Assembly (NCBI RefSeq): GCF_012844305.1 | Contig: NZ_JABANE010000063.1 | Coordinates: 1 to 52,102 of the forward strand | From: Flammeovirga aprica JL-4 | GTDB taxonomy: Bacteria > Bacteroidota > Bacteroidia > Cytophagales > Flammeovirgaceae | Direction: 5' to 3' | Length of the DNA: 52,102 nt | Part shown: in pieces, positions 1 to 8,451 of the stretch | Layout of the letters: the number at the start of each line of letters is the position of its first letter | Position numbering within the stretch: position 1 is the first letter of the stretch | The notes under the pieces: model-generated | Databases searched by the model: none | Told to the model about the DNA's origin: nothing | Seen by the model: only the letters and a program-made list of their open reading frames with translations | Program-made: the position numbers and the translations under genes

Positions 1-209
1 TAATGTAAATCAGTTAACCGTAACAGAAGTACGTTTTATGATTTAGGGCGATCTAAGTTCATATACCTATATATATATATACAATGAAATGCTTCAGTAA
101 TATAAAAAGATATTTAAAATACGATTTGTATTCTGAAAGATATTATAAGTGATAAAGCAGTAATTTAATTGAAATGAGTCGCTAAAACTAACCAATTAAA
201 AATGGAAAG

Positions 210-240
210 GGGCTACTCTTAGTAGTAGCCCTCTTTTTTA
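210..240 (+). terminator. intrinsic terminator of a gene left of the window
   Basis: An 8-bp stem (GGGCTACT, 210-217, with AGTAGCCC, 224-231) and a 6-base loop are followed by a run of T to 239. No gene precedes it within the window, so it probably ends a transcript that starts outside. Confidence 0.7.
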
Positions 241-474
241 AAAACTAAAACCACCAACATTGAAATCATAATACCTAAAACTATCTATGAAGTAAACACA
301 CAATTAGTATTTATAACAATAGTAGACTATCACAGAAAGCAAGAAAGTACTTACAATTTTACAACTGCTAATAAATCTTTGTCCTATAAAGGCGAGTTGA
401 AACGGGATTTATTATACTCTTATGAGAGTAGATGTTTTGTAGTAATAGTGCTGAGAAAATGATTCTAGTATAGT

Positions 475-510
475 AAGCTCATCTAATGGTTTAGGTGAGC
501 TTTACTTTTG
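475..510 (+). terminator. terminator-like hairpin
   Basis: A 12-bp stem (475-486 with 491-502, one G-T wobble) has a TGGT loop and is followed by TACTTTTG. No ORF precedes it. It may end a small non-coding transcript, or be a transcription roadblock ahead of the promoter at 577. Confidence 0.5.
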
Positions 511-576
511 TCCCAGTATTTATAATGTTATCCTAATAATGTTTAAGTACTAACTAAATAAATTATTAAATAATGG

Positions 577-604
577 TTGATATTAAACTAAATAAATATA
601 TTTG
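577..604 (+). promoter_or_regulatory. Bacteroidota-type promoter of the Omp85-like gene
   Basis: TTG at 577-579 and TATATTTG at 597-604 are separated by 17 bases. They match the -33/-7 (TTG, TAnnTTTG) consensus of the phylum. The predicted transcript start is near 611, giving a leader of about 27 nt. Confidence 0.6.
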
Positions 605-637
605 TTTCTGATTCATTCACAACGAATTTAATTAGAA

Positions 638-1918
638 ATGAGAACTAAAATACTATCCCTACTTTTCATCTTGAACTTATTTATTTTTGATAAGGCTCAA
701 GCATTTACTTTTATGGATTCCACTGAAATCAACACTTTGGAAGAAGGAAAAAAAGAGAAAAAAAAGAAGACTAAAAACGAAGAACCACAAAAAGGAAAAC
801 TTTATGCCGCACCTCTGCCGGTGGTGGCGTCAAACCCTACATTTGGTGTGCTTTACGGTTTTGCAGGATCTTTCAACATGTTTATGGGTGATCCTTCCAC
901 TACACGTATGTCGACCTCATTAGGTACATTGACTTATTCTACTAAGAATCAATTAATGTTTACTTACAAAAGCAATATCTATTTGCCAGAAGATAAAATG
1001 ATTCTACTGGGAGATTGGAGAATGTTTGATACTTCTCAGCCTACATTTGGTTTGGGAACGGGACCTGCTGATCAAAAATCTTTAGCAGGTAGCTTGGGCG
1101 AAGGTTTTGCTCCAGGATATGATGCACAGCTTTTGGAATTTAAATATTTCAGATTTCATGAAACAGCATTATTCAAAGTAAAGAAAAACTTTTATGCTGG
1201 TGTGGGATACCATATGGATTATCATTATGATATCAAAGACACTTATTATGAGGAACATGGGTATTCAAGTCATAAAGCTTACTCTGATTACTATGGCATC
1301 AATGATGAAGAGTATGTGTTATCAGGTGTTTCTTTAAACTTGATGTACGACAGTAGAGATAATGCCGCCAATCCTTATGAAGGGAGGTATGCATTGTTAA
1401 CCTACAGGATAAATCCAGAATGGATGGGAAGTACAGTGGCTTCAAGTTCACTTTGGTTAGAATATAGAGATTACTTCGCATTGGGTAAAAAGAAGTCTGG
1501 TTTACAACCTAATCATATGCTGGCATTTTGGGGATATGGTAATTTTGTGACATCAGGAGTGACACCATACATGAACCTTCCAGCTTTAGGTTGGGATCAG
1601 TTTGGACGATCAGGAAGAGCGTATACACAGGGAAGATTCAGAGGTGAGAATATTGTTTATACTGAATTGGAATACAGAGCACATCTTTACGGAACAAAGA
1701 AGAACCCTAACTTATTAGGTGCAGTGGCTTTTGCTAATGCTACTACAGCAAGCAGTGACCACGCTAATATTGACCTTTTCCAGAATTATAATTTTGGATA
1801 TGGAGTGGGTTTGAGATGTATGTTGAATAAAAAGTCAAGAACCAATATTACATTGGATTATGCTTGGGGTGATTATGGAGCCAAAGGACTTTTCCTTAGT
1901 TTAAATGAAACATTCTAA
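638..1918 (+). CDS. BamA/TamA-like outer membrane beta-barrel protein
   Basis: A predicted outer-membrane barrel of 426 aa, related to the C-terminal barrel of the Omp85 (bacterial surface antigen, D15) superfamily. Residues 1-22 form a signal peptide (ends AQA). A short, very Lys-rich linker follows at about 37-53, so POTRA domains are absent and nearly all the rest is barrel. The opening strands (PLPVVASNPTFG) and the late RFRG-containing segment (QGRFRGENIVYTELEYR) are typical of these proteins. The chain ends in Phe after alternating aromatic residues, as a barrel-assembly signal should. It stands alone with its own promoter and terminator. Lacking POTRA domains, it is unlikely to be the essential BamA. 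Its substrate or role cannot be read from sequence. Confidence 0.8.
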   Translation: MRTKILSLLFILNLFIFDKAQAFTFMDSTEINTLEEGKKEKKKKTKNEEPQKGKLYAAPLPVVASNPTFGVLYGFAGSFNMFMGDPSTTRMSTSLGTLTYSTKNQLMFTYKSNIYLPEDKMILLGDWRMFDTSQPTFGLGTGPADQKSLAGSLGEGFAPGYDAQLLEFKYFRFHETALFKVKKNFYAGVGYHMDYHYDIKDTYYEEHGYSSHKAYSDYYGINDEEYVLSGVSLNLMYDSRDNAANPYEGRYALLTYRINPEWMGSTVASSSLWLEYRDYFALGKKKSGLQPNHMLAFWGYGNFVTSGVTPYMNLPALGWDQFGRSGRAYTQGRFRGENIVYTELEYRAHLYGTKKNPNLLGAVAFANATTASSDHANIDLFQNYNFGYGVGLRCMLNKKSRTNITLDYAWGDYGAKGLFLSLNETF

Positions 1919-1954
1919 ATTTTAGGCATTTAAACTCTTAAGACTTAAAATGAC

Positions 1955-1988
1955 AAAAGGCTATAATGTGGATACATTATAGCCTTTT
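1955..1988. terminator. bidirectional terminator between convergent genes
   Basis: A perfect 15-bp stem (1955-1969 with 1974-1988) has a GGAT loop. It is flanked by A-rich sequence on the left and T-rich sequence on the right, so it can serve both the barrel gene on the plus strand and the LytTR gene on the minus strand. Confidence 0.85.
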
Positions 1989-1993
1989 GTTTT

Positions 1994-2040
1994 GAGCATG
2001 TTTGGAATATTTTTTACGAAAAAGATGTTTCAAACATGCT
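1994..2040. repeat. short inverted-repeat element resembling the ends of the 160-bp element at 44889
   Basis: It begins GAGCATGTTTGGAATAT and ends with the inverted form CAAACATGCT, giving a perfect 10-bp terminal palindrome. The first 13 bases equal the left end of the element at 44889-45048. It looks like an internally deleted copy and lies one base before the LytTR stop codon. Confidence 0.5.
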
Positions 2041-2041
2041 T

Positions 2042-2779
2042 TTATAGTATTTCGAAATGCTTGAACATCTCGTCTCTATTTTGTTTGCTGACAGGAAGTT
2101 TATAACGTTCGTCCAATATGATGGAGTTACTGTCAAATGAGGTGACATAATTAATGTTGATGATGTAGCTACGGTGAATTCTTAAAAAGAAGGGATACTT
2201 TAATTTTTCCTGAATCTTTCTCATTACCATGGAGTACGTATAGTTTACATCCTTGGTGTGAATGACCGTATAATTACTGTCAGCTTCAAGATACATGATA
2301 TCTTCTATATTGACCTTTTTATAAATATTATCCTGTTTGATATACAAAGGTTTTAGTACTGTACCATTACCTTGTACAGCTCCGCTTTCATAGTGTGGAC
2401 TGTCTTTTGGAGGTTCAAGTGCTAGGTCAATCGACATGCTTATCATTCTATCATTAAAGGGTTTTAGAAGGTAGGCGTTAGGTCTGAAGAGTTTTGCATT
2501 TTCAAAAGTTTTCTGGTCAGAATGGGACGTCAAAAAGATAAAAGGAATATGGAAACTCTCGTTTACTGTTGCTGCAAGGTCAATTCCCGATCTTTGTCCT
2601 TTTAAAGTGATATCAATAATCAGAAAATCTATTTTTGAAGTCGATAATACTTCTACTGCCTCTGTATAACTCTGAGCTAGTATTGTTTTGTAGCCACTAT
2701 TAGTTTCAAGACGTAATTGTAAATCCTGAGCTAGCAGTACTTCATCTTCTACAATTAATATATGGATTTGATTACTCAT
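2042..2779 (-). CDS. LytTR-family response regulator
   Basis: A two-component regulator of 245 aa. The N-terminal receiver domain (about 5-120) has the acidic pair E11/D12, the phospho-accepting D56 in FLIID-ITL, a Thr in FLTSH and the conserved Lys in LLKPF. The C-terminal LytTR DNA-binding domain (about 150-242) contains EADSNYT and the FLRIHRSYIIN motif typical of the family. The start codon lies 2 bases after the stop of the upstream kinase gene, so the two are co-transcribed and surely a cognate pair. Kinase-LytTR pairs of this kind are common in Bacteroidota. The target genes are unknown. Confidence 0.92.
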   Translation of the reverse strand: MSNQIHILIVEDEVLLAQDLQLRLETNSGYKTILAQSYTEAVEVLSTSKIDFLIIDITLKGQRSGIDLAATVNESFHIPFIFLTSHSDQKTFENAKLFRPNAYLLKPFNDRMISMSIDLALEPPKDSPHYESGAVQGNGTVLKPLYIKQDNIYKKVNIEDIMYLEADSNYTVIHTKDVNYTYSMVMRKIQEKLKYPFFLRIHRSYIININYVTSFDSNSIILDERYKLPVSKQNRDEMFKHFEIL

Positions 2780-2781
2780 AA

Positions 2782-4587
2782 TTATTTATTGATCACTAAA
2801 ATACAAGTTGTGCCTCTGCCTATCTCAAAAGAAATGTTGCCATCAAGCTGTTTTACCAGAGAGTCTACAAGGTTTAAACCGAAATTGGTGCCAGTTGACT
2901 TTCCGCTATTGAGTCCTACACCATTGTCTATAACTTTAATGATAACCTTATTATCAGATTCTCTTAAATGTATTTTTAGTTGAGGTTCTTTGATTCCATC
3001 AAATGCATATTTCATGGCATTCGTCACAAATTCATTGATAATTAACCCCATTGGGATTGCCTTGTCAATATGCAGCATTACAGGTCTGGTATTGAATTCA
3101 GGAGTAAAAGGAGCATCAAAACTATAGCACAGGTTAAGTACCAGTTCCTCGATGTAGTTTTCGATGGCAATTTCAGAGTGCAACTCGGTCTGATATAATT
3201 TTTGATGAATCAATGACATGGCTTCTACTCTGAATCTTCCAGAATCAATTGCTTTAACAGCAGGATGATCTCCTAGTTTTCTACTCTGCAGATTGAGCAG
3301 ACTGGAGATCATTTGTAAATTATTTTTTACTCTATGGTTTAACTCTTTTAGCAACACTTCTTTTTCTATTTCTCTGCCTGCAATCAGGTTTTTCTGGAAT
3401 TGAAGTTTAGCATTACTTTTCTTTCTTCTGAGATTGATGACAAAGAAATAAGCTAAGAACATTAAAATAACAACGATGATCGCCAAATTAATTTTATTGG
3501 TTTGCCCACGGAAGATGGCTTCTTGTCGGAGTAAATCCATTTCATGTTCCATCTCATTGATTTCTATCTGATGCTTCCCTTGTTCCATTTTCTTGATCGT
3601 TTCTTTATTGATCAAAGAGTCTCTGTATAGTGCATTTTCCCTTTCGTAGAACAAGGCTTTGTCCAACTGCTCTATTTCCTCATAAAAAGAGGCTAACAGT
3701 TCTGAAATATCTCTGATTTGTTCTTTTGCATGAAGTGATTTGAATCGTTTATAAGCACTAAGGAATATCGTTTCGGCATATTCCTCATTTTTTTCCTGTA
3801 GGCGTAGTTTTCCTAACTCTACTCTAAAAATTTCTGCAGTTAAATGATCTCCAACTCTTTTTAAGTAATGTACACCAAGTTTTAGATTTTTTTCAGCTTC
3901 AAAAGTTTGTTGGATGGACATCTGAGCCATGCCTAGATTACCATGTGCATACCCAAATATTATCTCATTTTTTTTTGTTGCTTCATTTAATGATAAAACT
4001 TCAGTGAATGAATTTATTGCTCTAGTGTAATCTTTAAGAATTCTGTAAGTGTCTCCTGTATTTAATATCAGCATCATATAGTTTAATAATGAAGCTTTTG
4101 AATTATCCTGAAAGTTTTTTGGAAAAATAGCTAAAGCTTTTTCATAATATTCTTTTGCTTTTATATAATCTTTGTCTGAATAGTAAATATTGGCAAGTTG
4201 AGAGTAGTTTAATGCTTCGAGATCTCTATTGTTGAACTCTTTATTTATTTCAATTGCTTGTAAGATATAGTTGATAGCTTTAACCTTATTTCCTAACAGT
4301 CGGTGAATGTTGCTTATATTTTCTAATATTTTTGATTGGAGTTCAAGGTTATTAGTCTTTTTTGTAATTTCAATTGCCTTATGCAAATATTGTAGACCAT
4401 TAAAATTGTTTAAGTTGTAACCAATTCTAGAGTAATAAAATGCGGTAGAATCCTCAGATAAAATATCTTTATTTACATTAACATAAGTAATCAGCCTATC
4501 AGCTAATTTTTTATTTTCAGCTGATAGGTTATGACAACATAAAAAAAAGCTAATTAAAAAAAAGTAGTATATTTTCTTTATGTTCAT
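2782..4587 (-). CDS. TPR-containing sensor histidine kinase (HisKA_2 type)
   Basis: A membrane sensor kinase of 601 aa. A signal peptide or anchor (1-24) is followed by tetratricopeptide repeats (about 40-320), a coiled-coil stretch (about 325-360), one membrane segment (about 366-386) and the catalytic core. The phospho-acceptor His418 lies in ELNHRVKNNLQ, the hallmark of the HisKA_2 class. The ATPase domain shows the N box (NEFVTNA, about 518), the G1 box (DNGVG, about 554) and the G2 box (GTNFGL, about 566). The TPR part would be periplasmic and bind a protein or peptide signal (inference). It is 9 bases downstream of an unknown gene and 2 bases upstream of its regulator gene. Confidence 0.9.
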   Translation of the reverse strand: MNIKKIYYFFLISFFLCCHNLSAENKKLADRLITYVNVNKDILSEDSTAFYYSRIGYNLNNFNGLQYLHKAIEITKKTNNLELQSKILENISNIHRLLGNKVKAINYILQAIEINKEFNNRDLEALNYSQLANIYYSDKDYIKAKEYYEKALAIFPKNFQDNSKASLLNYMMLILNTGDTYRILKDYTRAINSFTEVLSLNEATKKNEIIFGYAHGNLGMAQMSIQQTFEAEKNLKLGVHYLKRVGDHLTAEIFRVELGKLRLQEKNEEYAETIFLSAYKRFKSLHAKEQIRDISELLASFYEEIEQLDKALFYERENALYRDSLINKETIKKMEQGKHQIEINEMEHEMDLLRQEAIFRGQTNKINLAIIVVILMFLAYFFVINLRRKKSNAKLQFQKNLIAGREIEKEVLLKELNHRVKNNLQMISSLLNLQSRKLGDHPAVKAIDSGRFRVEAMSLIHQKLYQTELHSEIAIENYIEELVLNLCYSFDAPFTPEFNTRPVMLHIDKAIPMGLIINEFVTNAMKYAFDGIKEPQLKIHLRESDNKVIIKVIDNGVGLNSGKSTGTNFGLNLVDSLVKQLDGNISFEIGRGTTCILVINK

Positions 4588-4596
4588 GATAATATT

Positions 4597-5142
4597 TTAT
4601 GTTTGATCTCTACTAATCTGCCCAATTGGATCAATTATGCAATAGTATTTTTGAACATCTCCATTTTCATCCTTCAGTTTAAATTTCAGAACTACATAAT
4701 AAGAGATCAAAATATCATCTTTGTCTTCCTCAAATTTGACTGTTTTTGCATTGATTTCCCCATCGTCACCAGGCTCAAAATAGATACAGCCATTAGGAGC
4801 GATAGTTGTTAACTTTTTGTCAGTAGGGTCTTTAAAATCAAAATACTTTGACCAAGCTACTTTACCCATGATGTCTTTAGAGTTGGTAGTTAAGTTTTGT
4901 ACTTGAAGGTAGATCAACTTTGCTTTTAGCTTATCTACAGTTTCTTGAGCAAGTTTGACATTGATTGTTTCTCCAGATTTGATGTTTTTGATACCACTGA
5001 TATCCGTTTTTACAAAAGGATCAATGACTACAGGCTGTACAGGAGAACCTGTTTCAGTGTACATGTTGTTGAAGTTTTTGATGATTTCATCCGCATAAAG
5101 CTCAACCTCAATGACGTTGGGAGCAACTAGTTGTTCAGACAT
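4597..5142 (-). CDS. unrecognised cytosolic protein, first gene of the kinase/regulator operon
   Basis: A 181-aa protein without signal peptide or membrane segment, rich in beta-prone stretches. I do not recognise the family with confidence. The N-terminal pattern (VELYADEIIKNF then a P-rich spacer) and the C-terminal pattern (YYVVLKFKLKD-NG, then Y-C-IIDPIG) vaguely recall the AidA/PixA inclusion-body family, in which an xxVxDxNG strand precedes a YxxDPxI end. This is only a suggestion. The stop codon is 9 bases before the histidine kinase start, so it is probably the first gene of a three-gene operon and may be linked to the signal or output of that system. Confidence 0.75.
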   Translation of the reverse strand: MSEQLVAPNVIEVELYADEIIKNFNNMYTETGSPVQPVVIDPFVKTDISGIKNIKSGETINVKLAQETVDKLKAKLIYLQVQNLTTNSKDIMGKVAWSKYFDFKDPTDKKLTTIAPNGCIYFEPGDDGEINAKTVKFEEDKDDILISYYVVLKFKLKDENGDVQKYYCIIDPIGQISRDQT

Positions 5143-5421
5143 AGTCAGTAATTAAATTAAATAGTTTGTGATAAGTTTATAGAATAAACATCCTATAATA
5201 ATAGATAAAGAAAAAACGCTGAAAAATCCATTGATTCTGATAATCAGGAGATAAAATAGAGTGCTTTTCCAGTAAATATTTTCCATATCAAGTTGCATAC
5301 TTTTTTTTCAAAACACAAAAAAAAATCCATTTACTAAAAAAATAGTGCCATTCACACATTTCTTATTTCATTTTAAAAATGAATGTTCTTACTTGCGGAC
5401 GTACCAAAAAGGAAACTATTA

Positions 5422-5940
5422 ATGACGATGTCACAGAAAATATATGATGATAATAAAACTAATCAACTAATTGAAAGAGAAGCTCTTCAATCTAAGGAAG
5501 GAGATTTTGTTGTCTTTGGTGTTTATGAACATGTAAATGATAGATATACGAGGGTACCTGAGGGTATGGAAATCTGTATCTTATCAGATAGCAACTATCA
5601 TGTTACAGATGCACTGGTAAAACAGCTGAAGGAACAGAAAGCTATTCACTCTCTGGGGTATTACAAAAAAGAAGAGTGGGTAGAAGTAAACCCTGTCATA
5701 TATAAAGAAGGAGATATGGTACCCAACCATATGATGACAATGTTTCCTCAAGGGATGATTTCTCAAATAGGAACTTCCCATACTCAGGGTATCACACAAA
5801 GAATAAGTTTAGAGAATTTGTGGATTCACATGAAATCTGCAAATAATAACAATAAAAATATTAGGTGTTTTTGGACAGCCAATAAGTTGACTAATCCCGT
5901 GCTTCACCCACAACTATTATTTCATATTACCAAATCTTAA
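5422..5940 (+). CDS. uncharacterised protein, weak resemblance to putative Stv-type adhesin domain
   Basis: About 172 aa from the ATG at 5422, preceded by AAAAAGGA. An in-frame ATG at 5383 would add 13 residues (MFLLADVPKRKLL) that do not look like part of the domain. There is no signal peptide. Features seen are a GDFVVFG strand, PEGMEICILSD, an IYKEGDMVPN motif and a terminal CFWTANK. The order (P-x-G then I-x-x-x-S, later Y-x-x-GD-x-(V/I)P, final CxWxA) resembles what I recall of the putative adhesin (Stv) domain often found with secretion or toxin loci. That is a low-confidence analogy. It is divergent from the minus-strand operon at 5142, and two terminators follow it. Confidence 0.65.
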   Translation: MTMSQKIYDDNKTNQLIEREALQSKEGDFVVFGVYEHVNDRYTRVPEGMEICILSDSNYHVTDALVKQLKEQKAIHSLGYYKKEEWVEVNPVIYKEGDMVPNHMMTMFPQGMISQIGTSHTQGITQRISLENLWIHMKSANNNNKNIRCFWTANKLTNPVLHPQLLFHITKS

Positions 5941-5989
5941 TACTAATAATCAAATTTCAGAATACACATTAGACTTACTTTGCAAAGGA

Positions 5990-6014
5990 GATCGGTTTTG
6001 CCGATCGTTTTTGT
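5990..6014 (+). terminator. intrinsic terminator
   Basis: A 6-bp stem GATCGG/CCGATC (5990-5995 with 6001-6006) has a TTTTG loop and a GTTTTTGTT tail. It lies downstream of the gene ending at 5940. Confidence 0.6.
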
Positions 6015-6027
6015 TACATGTTGTAGG

Positions 6028-6064
6028 AGGTACTTTCACATTATAATGTGGAGTACCTTTTTTT
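6028..6064 (+). terminator. second intrinsic terminator
   Basis: AGGTACT (6028-6034) pairs with AGTACCT (6052-6058), with inner CACAT/ATGTG pairing, followed by a run of T. It is stronger than the hairpin just upstream and backs it up. Confidence 0.7.
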
Positions 6065-6103
6065 GTGAAGAAAAGATGCTATCCAATTGCTTAAAAAAAG
6101 AAT

Positions 6104-6359
6104 AAGTACCAGGACAAAAGTTTTGGAACAATAATTACGTGCACCATGACTGGAAGTCATGGGCTTATGGGAAGCAATCACATTTTTCAACTTTCATTAT
6201 AATCTTGACATACCTCAAAGATTTACTGGCTTTATAGCCATTTAAATACGGATAAGCCAAATATTATAATTATAAGTTGATAAATGATTTATCTTCCCAA
6301 AAGCCCATAATTTCAATTATGGGTCTACGAAACACTCGTTTTCGTTTGTCCTAGTACTT
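6104..6359. repeat. 256-bp non-autonomous element with terminal inverted repeats and nested palindromes
   Basis: The terminal inverted repeats AAGTACCAGGACAAA (6104-6118) and TTTGTCCTAGTACTT (6345-6359) match at 14 of 15 positions. Inside are two compact hairpins (CATGACT/AGTCATG near 6147-6163, and CCCATAATT/AATTATGGG near 6303-6322) and a long-distance pair (GGGCTTATGGGAAG near 6161-6174 with CTTCCCAAAAGCCC near 6293-6306). No ORF is present. No target duplication is obvious. It behaves like a MITE or a structured intergenic repeat. The rest of 5941-6473 holds two terminators and no gene. Confidence 0.7.
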
Positions 6360-6473
6360 ACCAACACTAAGGCTAATATTCTTGTATGTATATGATGTGT
6401 GTGAAAAATTTTCATCCCTTAAAATTCATGTTTGTGTATTGGGCTAGAACTCTTTTTAAGGAAAAAATAAATT

Positions 6474-7034
6474 TTATTTACGGCCTCCTAAAGGGATGCT
6501 GAAGCTTACCCCTGCCGAAATACTTTGTTCTTGGTCTTGAATATCATGTACATACCCTACTCTTGGGCAGATGTAGCCAAATCCTTTGATAGGTATAAAG
6601 TACATCACAAAACCGTCGACATAATCATTGCCTAGTTTGAAATCACTTCCACTGATTATGTCTTTGGCATAACCACCACCAACACCCCAATGTTTATTTT
6701 TTCCAAAAAGATAAGTACCATAAATAGCAATTGAGCTTTTGAAAGGTTGGTCGGTTTCGACACTTCTCTGTACATCTCCAACAAATGATGTAGTGGTTTC
6801 TCTTTCCCAATCACCAATAAGTGACACACCAATCATCCATGAATCAGAGACATAATGATTATAATCCATACTTAAGATTTTTGAATAGGCATCTCTCTGC
6901 ATTACTCTAGAACCTGAAGTCGTTACTGATAGGTATCCTTTTGGTCGGTCTTGTGCAGATAAATTACCAATGGTAAGTATAATTAGTGCCGCAATGAAGA
7001 AATAGGGCATGGTCTTAAATAACCTGTTTTCCAT
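6474..7034 (-). CDS. small outer membrane beta-barrel protein
   Basis: 186 aa. A signal peptide covers about 1-27 (ends LSAQ). The remaining 155 residues alternate aromatic, Gly and polar residues (GYLSVTTSG, WMIGVSLIGDWE, WGVGGGYAKD, YICPRVGYVHD), and the chain ends in a final strand VSFSIPLGG. This fits the eight-stranded OMP_b-brl type of outer-membrane barrels common in Bacteroidota. No catalytic motif is seen. The function is unknown; such proteins are often structural or of unassigned role. It stands alone between repeat elements. Confidence 0.75.
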   Translation of the reverse strand: MENRLFKTMPYFFIAALIILTIGNLSAQDRPKGYLSVTTSGSRVMQRDAYSKILSMDYNHYVSDSWMIGVSLIGDWERETTTSFVGDVQRSVETDQPFKSSIAIYGTYLFGKNKHWGVGGGYAKDIISGSDFKLGNDYVDGFVMYFIPIKGFGYICPRVGYVHDIQDQEQSISAGVSFSIPLGGRK

Positions 7035-7572
7035 TTTGTTTTTATTTTTCTGAGTTTATTCACGAAAGAACTTTTGCCTCTCATATAGAAAAGGGAAATA
7101 CAACTCAGAAAACCCTAAGCTTTATATAGAAATGATCTATCAAATAGAGTGATACAGCAAAAAATTATAGGTTTTGGGCTGAATAGAATGCATTTATGAT
7201 GTATCCTCACTTAACTTTTATATAGAAGTTAAGTTCATGAAAAATAAGTGTACGTTTAAAATTGAAACAATAATGTTTTCTGAATTTAGAATCGATTAGA
7301 AATAACGGTTTATGTGTGTTTATCAAATAAAAAGAGATACGAAAGGAATGTCGCTATCGCTTAACATTCGCGTCAGTGGTCTCTCTATCCATTTCGTTTG
7401 GTAGTACTTCCCCGGCTTTTCACTTCTAAACTTTGAAGTAGAACATCAAAAATTTACTGAAATGCCTATTGAAAGTTTACGGTGATTTAGTTTAAGGCAA
7501 TAGGAAATAGAATAGGGGAATTAGCAAGCAAATTCCCTTTTAAAGTAAAAGTGGCAATTTTAACGAAGAAAA
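7035..7572. other. intergenic region containing one repeat, otherwise no gene
   Basis: This 538-bp gap lies between two divergent barrel genes. The part 7335-7490 is a copy of a repeat also present at 19087-19398 and annotated separately. The remainder is AT-rich and holds no ORF of note. I see no clear TAnnTTTG box for either flanking gene. Confidence 0.5.
7335..7490. repeat. intergenic repeat, short form (copy A)
   Basis: It shares with 19087-19398 the core GCTTAACATTCGCG (7358-7371), TTTGGTAGT-CT-CCCCGGC (about 7397-7415), GAAGTAGAACAT-AAAA (about 7435-7450) and ATTGAAAGTT-ACG (about 7468-7481), all in the same order and orientation. Copy A lacks about 150 bases present in the middle of the other copy. 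Repeats with this AACATTCGCG...GGTAGT...CCCCGG pattern are, from memory, scattered in Bacteroidota genomes. Confidence 0.65.
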
Positions 7573-8310
7573 ATGAAAAACTTATTATTTAGCTTGCTGG
7601 CATCTATTGTGCTATTTGGAAATTATGTGATGGCACAAGATGAAACCATTGATGCATCAAAGCCCACCAACTTTTATTCTCAGGCAGATATTCAGTTTGA
7701 AGTAGGAGCCTCGAATCAAATTGGTTTAAGAAATTCTTTTATTATCGCACCTTCTGATAAACATTTGATTTTGGGTGAAATTCCTATTCTTATGAATACA
7801 GAGACAAATGCAACAGGTATTGGTGATGTTCGTTTGCGTTATTTCTATTTACCTTACAAGAATTACGATAAATTATTAGGAGCGTTTGGTCCCTCAGTAG
7901 ACGTTTATAGCCCTACCGGTAATGTGGATCAAGGTCTAGGGAATGGCCGTTGGGTGGTTGCTCCAGGTCTTACATTGGGAGTGATGGCATTTGAAAAAGT
8001 GCAGTTTTTCCCAATTATCTCTTATCAGTATATGTCTGAAAAAGCAGGGCAGATCAATGAGAATGGAGAAAATGTAGCATTACACGGTATGACTTTCCAA
8101 GTGATTACACCTATTGTACTTAGTCCGAAAACTTATGTGCAAGTAACACCCATCGTACAGTTACCTGATTTTAGGTATTCGACTACAAATCTTGCGTGTG
8201 AGGTGTTAGTGGCTTACGCCTTGAAAGAAAAATTACAGTTGTCAGGCTTCTACAAAGCAGATCAAACTTACGGACAAACTTTCAGAGTAGGAACTACAAT
8301 ATTTTTCTAG
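7573..8310 (+). CDS. outer membrane beta-barrel protein, MetA-pathway-of-phenol-degradation type
   Basis: 245 aa with a signal peptide (1-21, ends VMAQ). The barrel pattern resembles the putative transporter family first named from a phenol degradation pathway. It has an early strand set (FEVGASNQIGLRNSF), the GIGDVRLRYFYLP motif, FGPSVDVYSPTG-V-QGLGNGRW, a VAPGLTLGV strand and a final strand ending in two Phe residues. These proteins are predicted outer-membrane channels or barrels. The substrate is unknown, and nothing here links it to aromatic compounds. A terminator follows at once, so it is monocistronic. Confidence 0.75.
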   Translation: MKNLLFSLLASIVLFGNYVMAQDETIDASKPTNFYSQADIQFEVGASNQIGLRNSFIIAPSDKHLILGEIPILMNTETNATGIGDVRLRYFYLPYKNYDKLLGAFGPSVDVYSPTGNVDQGLGNGRWVVAPGLTLGVMAFEKVQFFPIISYQYMSEKAGQINENGENVALHGMTFQVITPIVLSPKTYVQVTPIVQLPDFRYSTTNLACEVLVAYALKEKLQLSGFYKADQTYGQTFRVGTTIFF

Positions 8311-8335
8311 AAAATATTTGATATAAATGTGAGTG

Positions 8336-8370
8336 AAGGCCTGATAATTTCGATTGTCGGGTCTTTTTTG
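8336..8370 (+). terminator. intrinsic terminator
   Basis: A 12-bp stem with wobbles (8336-8347 with 8354-8365) and a TTTCGA loop is followed by TTTTTT. It ends the barrel gene stopping at 8310. Confidence 0.65.
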
Positions 8371-8451
8371 TAAGGTAAAAAGCATAAAAAAATAGGGAGA
8401 AAGTTTATCATCTTAACAGAGCATAGTATATTGATGATTACCAGTAAATCT

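Larger units (their letters stand above)
1..576. other. intergenic region with two terminator-like hairpins, no gene seen
   Basis: No convincing coding sequence is visible. The stretch is very AT-rich and has a short AT alternation near 66-82. Two hairpins with T-rich tails (210-240 and 475-510) suggest that one transcript entering from the left ends near 240 and that another short transcript may end near 510. A one-mismatch -7 box (AATCTTTG, 374-381) lies about 95 bases before the second hairpin, so a small RNA of roughly 120 nt is possible. The evidence for that is weak. Confidence 0.4.

Noticed and set aside
374..510. Possible small RNA between a weak -7 box and the hairpin at 475
   Set aside because: The box has a mismatch, no -33 element fits, and there is no further structure. 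Kept only as a remark in the intergenic entry.
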